Assembly (NCBI GenBank): GCA_964545665.1
Contig: CAZJGF010000022.1
Span: 1 to 18,559, forward strand
DNA from: CAZJGF01 sp964545665
GTDB lineage: Bacteria; Chloroflexota; Dehalococcoidia; GIF9; AB-539-J10
DNA length: 18,559 nt
Direction: 5' to 3'
In this document: positions 13,506 through 18,559 of the stretch, piece after piece
How the letters are laid out: each line of letters begins with the position of its first letter
Position numbering within the stretch: the stretch's first letter is position 1
Made by a program: the position numbers and the translations under genes
The notes under the pieces: model-generated
Database searches by the model: none
The model's input: only the letters and a program-made list of their open reading frames with translations
What the model was told of the DNA's origin: nothing

Positions 13506-14981
13506 GTGAAGTATCAACCGGGCTATATCAAACTTGCTCTTCCCAAAGGCAGATCCTTGTCGGCCACGGCTAACTTGCTGAATGAGGCCGCGCTGGAGTT
13601 CGACGGCTATAGCCACAAGACAAGGCAGTATCGTCTTCAATCGGTGAGGTTCCCTTACCTTTCAGCTAAGGTATTTCAAGAGAAGGATATACCTGTACAG
13701 GTAGCCATAGGGAATTATGACCTGGGGATATGTGGTTTGGACTGGATTGAGGAACTTCAGGTGAGATATCCGGCCAGTGCTCTGGTAACAATATCAAGCC
13801 TGAATTGTGGTGAGGGGAGCATATATCTAGCAGCCGCTTATCAGGCAGGAGTACCCAGTCTGGATAAGTTCTTGGCCCAGCCGAACAACTGGCGCATAGT
13901 AAGCGAGTACCCTAATTTGGCCCAAGCCCTTGCTCTGAGTCTGAGATTGAAGCGTTTTAAGATCTTCCCGGTGTGGGGGGCGGCTGAGGCTTATCCTCCT
14001 GAGAATGCTGACCTAGCCATACTATGGGCGAGGAATGAAAACGAGATAGAAGCTCACGGCTTGGTTCCTGTGATGAAGTTACTTTCGGTGGATGCCTTTC
14101 TAATTGCTAACCGGGAGAGGTTGGAGAACGAAAATTTGAGCCAGGTATTGGGTTGTTTTAGCCCCAGGCTTGCCTCACGCCCCTCACCAGATAGGGAGTG
14201 GTCTAGAGAGGGCTTCCTTTCTCTCAAGCCACCGACTCTGGCGCAAAGCAGGCTGAGTACATTGGGAAAGCCAATCGTTGCCCTCTCCCAATGGCAGGAA
14301 AAAACGATCAAGCTGGCTTTACCTGACGGACATCAGAAAACACCCACCTCTCAATTTTTGGAACATGTGGGGGTCAATATTCAGGAATATTCAGGAAAGA
14401 CGGTGAATCGTCGTCCCTCTACTAACCTGGACTGGCTTGGCATTAAGGTTATCAGGCCACAGGATATGCCGCTTCAGGTAGCTAATGGCAATTTTGATCT
14501 GGCCATAACTGGCAAGGATTGGTTACTGGAACACCTCTATCGCTTTCCGTTGAGCCCGGTGAGGGAATTGCTTGAGCTCGGCTTTGGGAAAGTCAAGATT
14601 GTGGTCGCGGTAAGCCGGGATATGCCTGCAGCCAGCATTAATGAATTGAAGCTACTTGCTCAAGGTGGCAGATCTGCTCCCCTGAGAGTGGCTTCAGAGT
14701 ATGTAAACATTGCTGACAAATACCTCCGGGATAATCATATTAGTCCTTGCAAGCTGGTGCCAACCTGGGGGGCAAGTGAAGCTTTCTTGCCTGAAGATGC
14801 TGATTTGCTTATTGACAACGCCCAAACGGGAAAGACTCTAGCACAGCATAACTTGAAAATTATCGATGTTCTTCTAACATCCACAGCTTGCTTAATTGGA
14901 AATAGGGACAGCCTTGACTCCTCTGATAAGAGAGAGCGGATTGAATTCATTACTCGGACATTGCAGAGAGGGTTATCATGA
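13506..14981 (+). CDS. hisG: Tandem-duplicated (two-module) ATP phosphoribosyltransferase HisG
   Basis: First enzyme of histidine synthesis (ATP + PRPP to phosphoribosyl-ATP), but at 491 residues it is over twice the usual short form (about 205-220). It contains two HisG modules in one frame, about 8-206 and 268-470, joined by a roughly 60-residue linker. Both carry KLALPxG, DxPxQVAxGNxDLxIxGxDW (61-80 and 320-339), SEYxNxA, and WGAxEAxxPExADLxI (157-172 and 421-436). Module 2 keeps the PRPP-binding loop QTGKTL (440-445) and ELLELGFGKVKIVVAV, but its LPKGR motif has become LPDGH (272-276). Module 1 keeps LPKGR (12-16) but its PRPP loop reads WARNENEIEA and the GFGK segment is lost. It starts with GTG 9 bases after hisZ with a weak ribosome site, and overlaps hisD by ATGA. 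HisG identity is firm; division of labour between modules is inference. Confidence 0.9.
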   Translation: MKYQPGYIKLALPKGRSLSATANLLNEAALEFDGYSHKTRQYRLQSVRFPYLSAKVFQEKDIPVQVAIGNYDLGICGLDWIEELQVRYPASALVTISSLNCGEGSIYLAAAYQAGVPSLDKFLAQPNNWRIVSEYPNLAQALALSLRLKRFKIFPVWGAAEAYPPENADLAILWARNENEIEAHGLVPVMKLLSVDAFLIANRERLENENLSQVLGCFSPRLASRPSPDREWSREGFLSLKPPTLAQSRLSTLGKPIVALSQWQEKTIKLALPDGHQKTPTSQFLEHVGVNIQEYSGKTVNRRPSTNLDWLGIKVIRPQDMPLQVANGNFDLAITGKDWLLEHLYRFPLSPVRELLELGFGKVKIVVAVSRDMPAASINELKLLAQGGRSAPLRVASEYVNIADKYLRDNHISPCKLVPTWGASEAFLPEDADLLIDNAQTGKTLAQHNLKIIDVLLTSTACLIGNRDSLDSSDKRERIEFITRTLQRGLS

Positions 14982-16294
14982 TACGAGTTGAAGGATTTGA
15001 TAAAGCGAAACAATTGCTGACCAGGAAAGACTTCTTGGAATCTTTCGTTGCATCACCCCGGTTGGCAACACAAATAAAGCATATCTTTGGGGAGGAACTT
15101 TCTCCACAGGAAGTAGTCGGCAGAATTATTAGCGACGTTCGCAATAAGGGTGATGGAGCCCTTTTCCACTATACCAGCAAGTTGGATGATGTTAAGCTTG
15201 ATTCGTTGGAGGTAAGCAAGCAGGAGCTCTCGGCAGCATATGGTATGGTAGATAACAAGCTCGTTTCAGCGCTTAGATTAGCAGCTAAGAGAATACGAGA
15301 GTTCCATCTTGCTTGCGGCTATAAAGGGGGCACGGTATTTGTTAGCCCGTTTTTGGGAAGAAAAGTCCAGCCAGTGGATAGGGTAGGCCTGTACGTTCCT
15401 GGTGGCACTGCCGCTTACCCGTCCACAGTGCTAATGACCGCTATACCAGCTAAGGTAGCCGGGATTAAGGAGATTATCATGGTTTCGCCGCCTGGTAGAA
15501 ATGGCAGCATCCCAGCGCCTACGTTGGTAGCTGCCGATGTCGCTGAGGTCAACCATGTTTTCAAAGTTGGTGGTGCTCAGGCTATCGCTGCCTTGGCTTT
15601 CGGCACTGAATCAATACCAAGAGTAGACAAAATCTGCGGCCCTGGCAACATCTTCGTGACACTCGCCAAGCGCATGGTCTATGGCACGGTAGGTGTTGAT
15701 GGTCTTGAAGGGCCAAGTGAAATAGTGATTATAGCTGATGAGATAGCTAATCCTGTCCTCTGCGCTGCTGACCTTCTGGCTCAAGCTGAGCATGACCCTC
15801 TAGCTTCAGCAATTATGATTACTAATTCACCCGATTTAGCCAACCAAGTTGACAAAGAAATCGAAGCCCAGCTGGCAGAACTGGAGCGACGCTCAATCGC
15901 TACTGAGGCCATCAATAGAGGAATGATTGTGCTTGTCAACAGCATCGATGAGGCCATTGAACTGGTCAATCTTTATGCCCCGGAGCATCTTTCCCTCATG
16001 GTATCGGATGCTTCATCTCTGATATCCAGGATCGATAATGCTGGCTGCATTTTTGTTGGTGAAGATTCGCCAGTGGTCTTAGGCGATTATGTTGCTGGTC
16101 CATCACATGTATTACCTACGGGAGGCAGTGGGCGTTTCAGCTCTCCTTTAGGTGTTGAAGACTTTCTGAAGTTTACTAATATTGTCGGCTTAGACAAAGC
16201 TACCATGCGGGAGCTAAGCCAGGCGGCAATAACAATAGCCAGGGCGGAAGGGTTGGATGCCCATGCTCAAGCAATAGAAAGAAGGCTAGAATGA
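14978..16294 (+). CDS. hisD: Histidinol dehydrogenase
   Basis: Zinc enzyme carrying out the last two oxidations, L-histidinol to L-histidine with two NAD. The 438-residue protein is full length and keeps the expected zinc ligands Q269, H272 (LLAQAEHD), D370 (LGDYVAGPSH) and H429 (GLDAHAQ), and the catalytic E336-H337 pair in APEHL. The nucleotide-binding side shows YVPGGTAAYPSTVLM (139-153), VGGAQAIAALAFGT (197-210) and KICGPGNIFV (218-227). The start ATG overlaps the hisG stop in ATGA, with GAGAGGG upstream, so the two are translationally coupled. The hisC ATG overlaps its own stop in the same way. Confidence 0.97.
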   Translation: MIRVEGFDKAKQLLTRKDFLESFVASPRLATQIKHIFGEELSPQEVVGRIISDVRNKGDGALFHYTSKLDDVKLDSLEVSKQELSAAYGMVDNKLVSALRLAAKRIREFHLACGYKGGTVFVSPFLGRKVQPVDRVGLYVPGGTAAYPSTVLMTAIPAKVAGIKEIIMVSPPGRNGSIPAPTLVAADVAEVNHVFKVGGAQAIAALAFGTESIPRVDKICGPGNIFVTLAKRMVYGTVGVDGLEGPSEIVIIADEIANPVLCAADLLAQAEHDPLASAIMITNSPDLANQVDKEIEAQLAELERRSIATEAINRGMIVLVNSIDEAIELVNLYAPEHLSLMVSDASSLISRIDNAGCIFVGEDSPVVLGDYVAGPSHVLPTGGSGRFSSPLGVEDFLKFTNIVGLDKATMRELSQAAITIARAEGLDAHAQAIERRLE

Positions 16295-17415
16295 ATATAA
16301 ATAAGCTAATAAGGCCTGGATTGGCAGCTATGAAGGGTTACGCTGCTATTGAGCCAGTAGAGATTCTAGAGCAGAGAATGGGCCGAAGAATAATAAAGCT
16401 CGATGGTAATGAAAACCCCTATGGTTGCTCGCCCAAAGTCTATCAGTCTATAGCCGATTATCCTTACTACCATATCTATCCTGATCCTGAACAGAGAATA
16501 CTCAGGCAAGCTCTGGAAGAATATGCCGGTTTGAGCTCTGGCTACATTGTTTGCGGCAATGGCAGCGACGAGTTAATTGACCTTGTCCTCAGGCTTTTCC
16601 TTCAACCTGGAGACGAAGTAATCAATTCTCCTCCAACGTTCGGGATGTATCCTGTTAGCACCAATGTTTGTGGCGGCAAGGTAGTTGATGTACCTAGAGG
16701 TGAGGACTTTGCCGTCGATATGCCAAGCATCAAGCGTGCATTGAATGAGAAGACGAAAGTCATTTTTGTTGCTTCACCTAACAACCCTACGGGCAATGTT
16801 ATTCCCGAGCGGGAAGTCATTGAGCTTGTCGACACTGAGAGAATCGTGGTGGTGGACGAGGCCTACTTTGAGTTCAGCAATATGACTGTAGCCAAATTGG
16901 TGCTTGAGCATCCGAACCTGATAGTGCTCCGCACTTTCAGCAAGTGGGCCGGACTGGCTGGTTTAAGAATAGGCTACGGCATTTTTTCCGTTGAAATCGC
17001 TGAGTATCTGATGAAGATTAAGCAACCGTATAACATAAACGCCGCGGCACAGGTTGCAGTGTTAGCCTCATTGTCAGATGTAAAAAACCTGCGTGATACT
17101 ATCGCAAAGATAGTTGCTGAGCGGGAGAGGTTATTTACCAGGCTAAGAGAATTGGAATGGCTAAAGCCGTATCCCTCGCAGGCCAATTTCATTCTTTGCT
17201 CGCTGAACTCGCATTCTGGGCCTTCCGCTCCTTGTCATCCTGTGGGGGGAAGCGACAAGGAATCCCCCGCCAAGCAAACTTGGCGGCAGTTACGGCAGAG
17301 GGGTATTTTTGTCCGCTACTATGACAGCCCGGAGTTAGAGAATTGCCTGCGAATTAGCGTTGGCAAACCTGAAGATACCAATGCCTTAATTAAAGCATTG
17401 AAGGAGATATGTTAA
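16291..17415 (+). CDS. hisC: Histidinol-phosphate aminotransferase with an in-frame repeat insertion
   Basis: PLP-dependent fold-type I aminotransferase making histidinol phosphate from imidazole-acetol phosphate and glutamate. The protein has LDGNENPYGCSPKV (37-50), CGNGSDELID (88-97), SPNNPTGN (162-169), VDEAYFEF (188-195), and the PLP lysine K218 in TFSKWAGLAGLRIGYG. The C-terminus LENCLRISVGKPEDTNALIKAL is intact. At 374 residues it is slightly long: between NFILC (299-303) and LRQRGIFVRYY (334-344) there are about 17 extra residues (roughly 309-325: SGPSAPCHPVGGSDKES). The DNA there is a palindromic repeat related to the one before hisB. The frame is unbroken and the substrate and PLP residues lie elsewhere, so the enzyme is probably active. 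The start overlaps the hisD stop (ATGA). Confidence 0.95.
   Translation: MNINKLIRPGLAAMKGYAAIEPVEILEQRMGRRIIKLDGNENPYGCSPKVYQSIADYPYYHIYPDPEQRILRQALEEYAGLSSGYIVCGNGSDELIDLVLRLFLQPGDEVINSPPTFGMYPVSTNVCGGKVVDVPRGEDFAVDMPSIKRALNEKTKVIFVASPNNPTGNVIPEREVIELVDTERIVVVDEAYFEFSNMTVAKLVLEHPNLIVLRTFSKWAGLAGLRIGYGIFSVEIAEYLMKIKQPYNINAAAQVAVLASLSDVKNLRDTIAKIVAERERLFTRLRELEWLKPYPSQANFILCSLNSHSGPSAPCHPVGGSDKESPAKQTWRQLRQRGIFVRYYDSPELENCLRISVGKPEDTNALIKALKEIC
17229..17286. repeat. Palindromic repeat element inserted inside hisC
   Basis: Two nested structures are visible. TCCTTGTC (17229-17236) pairs perfectly with GACAAGGA (17254-17261), with an alternative GGGGGA/TCCCCC stem (17245-17250 / 17263-17268). 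Directly after, CCGCCAAG (17267-17274) pairs with CTTGGCGG (17279-17286) around a CAAA loop. The core GTCAT-(10 bases)-GAAGCGAC matches the intergenic element before hisB at identical spacing. It coincides with the extra residues in the HisC protein. Confidence 0.7.
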
Positions 17416-17446
17416 GCTCTTGAAAAGTGGATTACTGGATGCAGGT

Positions 17447-17485
17447 ATTGCTTAGTCATTGCGAGGAGAGAAGCGACGAAGCAAT
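17447..17485. repeat. Palindromic GTCATTGCGAGG-type repeat between hisC and hisB
   Basis: ATTGCTTAGTC (17447-17457) and GACGAAGCAAT (17475-17485) form an 11-bp inverted repeat with one mismatch. The loop side reads ATTGCGAGGAGAGAAGC. From memory this belongs to a small palindromic repeat family (GTCATTGCGAGG...GAAGCGACGAAGCAATCTC) that is scattered in many copies in some bacterial genomes. It sits a few bases before the hisB ribosome site (GAGGAGG) in the only sizeable gap of the his operon, so the RNA hairpin could affect hisB expression. Confidence 0.75.
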
Positions 17486-17506
17486 CTCTAGAGGAGGAAT
17501 TGAGAC

Positions 17507-18097
17507 ATGGCTGATAGAAAAGCAAAAGTGGTTCGTGAAACTGCGGAGACGAATGTCAAAGTAGAACTCAATGTTGACGGCAGCGGGCAATTTGAGATTG
17601 CCACTGGAATAAGGATGTTCGACCATCTTCTCACTCAGCTAGCTCAGCACGGAGTATTTGACATAAAAATCTCAGCCTCAGGTGCTGACCAGCACCATGT
17701 AGTCGAGGATGTAGCTATCTCTCTGGGTAAAGCTTTCAACCAGGCATTGGGGAAAAAACAGGGCATTACTCGCATGGCACATGCTGTCGTGCCCATGGAT
17801 GAAGCTCTATCTGAGGTGGTGGTGGACATAGGGGGGAGGGCCTACAGTGTGGTAGAAGTATCATTTAGCCGGGTCAATGTAGGTGAGTTGTGCGCTGATT
17901 TAATCCGCCATTTTCTCGTTTCCTTCGCCTCTGAAGCTAAAATTAACCTTCATGCCAGGGTAATCACCGGCATAAACGACCACCACAAAGCCGAATCGTT
18001 ATTCAAGGCGTTGGGCCGAGCTCTGGATTCGGCCACCCGCATTGATGAAAGGCTGCTCGGCAGAATCCCCAGCACCAAAGAGGTTATTGAGGGATAG
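17507..18097 (+). CDS. hisB: Imidazoleglycerol-phosphate dehydratase
   Basis: Manganese-dependent dehydration of imidazoleglycerol phosphate to imidazole-acetol phosphate, the substrate of HisC. The 196-residue monofunctional protein has the two-repeat ribosomal S5-like fold with paired metal motifs DQHHVVED (61-68) and NDHHKAES (157-164), the FDHLLTQLAQHG block (38-49), and the DEALSEVVVDIGGRAY segment (98-113). The histidinol-phosphatase domain of E. coli HisB is absent, so that step is encoded elsewhere. GAGGAGG 9 bases before the ATG is a strong ribosome site. It lies 91 bases after hisC, separated by a palindromic repeat. It is the last his gene here: an unrelated toxin-antitoxin pair follows instead of hisH/A/F. 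Confidence 0.97.
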   Translation: MADRKAKVVRETAETNVKVELNVDGSGQFEIATGIRMFDHLLTQLAQHGVFDIKISASGADQHHVVEDVAISLGKAFNQALGKKQGITRMAHAVVPMDEALSEVVVDIGGRAYSVVEVSFSRVNVGELCADLIRHFLVSFASEAKINLHARVITGINDHHKAESLFKALGRALDSATRIDERLLGRIPSTKEVIEG

Positions 18098-18184
18098 TAA
18101 CAAGCCCTCTGTACTGCTATACTGATATTGAGAATCTATCTAACATAATACAAACTATACTTTACCATGTGGAATTTGAAGAAT

Positions 18185-18475
18185 ATGAAAACAGTTGACG
18201 AAATAAAAAGCATTTTGGCCCAGCATAAGGAGGAGTTACGAGATAGGTACAACGTTAAAGAGATAGGGATATTTGGTTCTTATATTAGGGGAGAGCAGAG
18301 AGCGAAGAGTGACCTGGATATTTTGGTAGAGTTTGAAGAACCTATCGGACTTGTGTTTATTGAACTGGCAGAATTCTTAGAAAGTATATTAGAAGTGAAA
18401 GTTGACTTAGTGTCTAAAGGAGCAGTCAAACCCAATAGGTGGAGATACATAGAAGAGGACTTGATTTATGTCTAA
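18185..18475 (+). CDS. mntA: MntA-type nucleotidyltransferase antitoxin
   Basis: Minimal nucleotidyltransferase of the MNT/HEPN toxin-antitoxin systems. The signature GSX10DXD is perfect: GS of IFGSYIRGE, ten residues on, then D-L-D, followed by ILVEFEE. Characterised MntA proteins inactivate their HepT partner by adding AMP to it. The frame is open from an ATG at 18167 (102 residues). The ATG at 18185 gives 96 residues beginning MKTVDEIKSILAQHKEEL, as in the family, and is preferred because TATACT at 18156-18161 would place the transcript start around 18168. No strong Shine-Dalgarno site precedes either. It overlaps the HepT-like gene by 8 bases, the usual arrangement. Confidence 0.9.
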   Translation: MKTVDEIKSILAQHKEELRDRYNVKEIGIFGSYIRGEQRAKSDLDILVEFEEPIGLVFIELAEFLESILEVKVDLVSKGAVKPNRWRYIEEDLIYV

Positions 18476-18559
18476 GAGAGACTGGAAGTTGTTTATTGAA
18501 GATGCCTTGGAATGTATTGGAAGGATTGAGAAATATATCGAGGGTCTGACGTTTGAAGA
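18468..18559 (+). CDS. hepT: HepT-like HEPN (DUF86) toxin, N-terminus only, cut by window end
   Basis: An ATG at 18468 opens a frame, offset from the mntA frame, that runs to the end of the window. It begins MSKRDWKLFIEDALECIGRI and continues EKYIEGLTFEE. This is the typical N-terminus of DUF86/HepT proteins, HEPN-fold RNases neutralised by the MNT partner. The catalytic R-x4-6-H motif would be further downstream and is not visible. The 8-base overlap with the antitoxin gene indicates coupled translation. Confidence 0.85.
   Translation, partial: MSKRDWKLFIEDALECIGRIEKYIEGLTFE

Noticed and set aside
13496..13506. hisG double length as an artefact of two genes joined by a frameshift error
   Set aside because: The frame is continuous, the linker is about 60 residues, the modules differ strongly from each other, and module 2 has no start codon with a ribosome site near residue 268. 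An assembly fusion of two adjacent genes still deserves checking in relatives.

Overview
ORGANISM. The window reads as a chromosomal segment of a free-living, autotrophic-for-amino-acids bacterium with moderate GC. The gene set includes a two-subunit methylmalonyl-CoA mutase, class 1B dihydroorotate dehydrogenase, short-form HisG with HisZ, slipin with NfeD, and a MntA/HepT pair. Together with an orphan 5S rRNA gene and GTCATTGCGAGG-type palindromic repeats, this reminds me most of uncultured Chloroflexota (Dehalococcoidia-like). That assignment is from memory of gene content, not from a search. I see no prophage, transposase, CRISPR array or tRNA.  LAYOUT. (1) 42-972: a DUF72 gene on the minus strand, then a 5S rRNA gene on the plus strand with its own promoter and no 16S or 23S nearby. 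(2) 975-5101: a metallo-beta-lactamase-fold hydrolase (minus) divergent from threonine synthase, then a CinA C-terminal-domain amidohydrolase and cysteinyl-tRNA synthetase (plus). (3) 5174-6839: a RimI-like acetyltransferase (minus) divergent from pyrD (plus). (4) 6872-9442: a minus-strand operon of mutase catalytic subunit, epimerase and B12-binding subunit, interconverting succinyl-CoA and methylmalonyl-CoA. (5) 9736-12137: a minus-strand membrane operon of long NfeD protease, small NfeD-like protein and slipin. (6) 12261-18097: histidine operon hisZ-hisG-hisD-hisC-hisB (plus). It covers the first reaction, the dehydratase, the aminotransferase and the final oxidation; hisI/E, hisA, hisH, hisF and a histidinol phosphatase are not in the window. 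(7) 18185-18559: MntA antitoxin and the beginning of a HepT (HEPN) toxin, cut by the window end.  MAIN POINTS. The most unusual gene is hisG. It encodes one 491-residue polypeptide with two HisG-like catalytic modules in tandem, and each has lost a different signature: the first keeps LPKGR but lacks the PRPP loop, the second keeps the PRPP loop (QTGKTL) but has LPDGH. Next is hisC, which carries an in-frame insertion matching a palindromic repeat; a second copy of that repeat lies just upstream of hisB. Other points are an orphan 5S gene with a promoter, a tandem paralogue of the NfeD C-terminal module, a 9-bp direct repeat between the divergent nfeD and his promoters, and a recurring extended -10 motif (TGCTARAAT) placed 7 nt before some start codons, which suggests leaderless mRNAs.  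LIMITS. All family calls come from reading motifs by eye. No alignment, covariance model or structure prediction was run.
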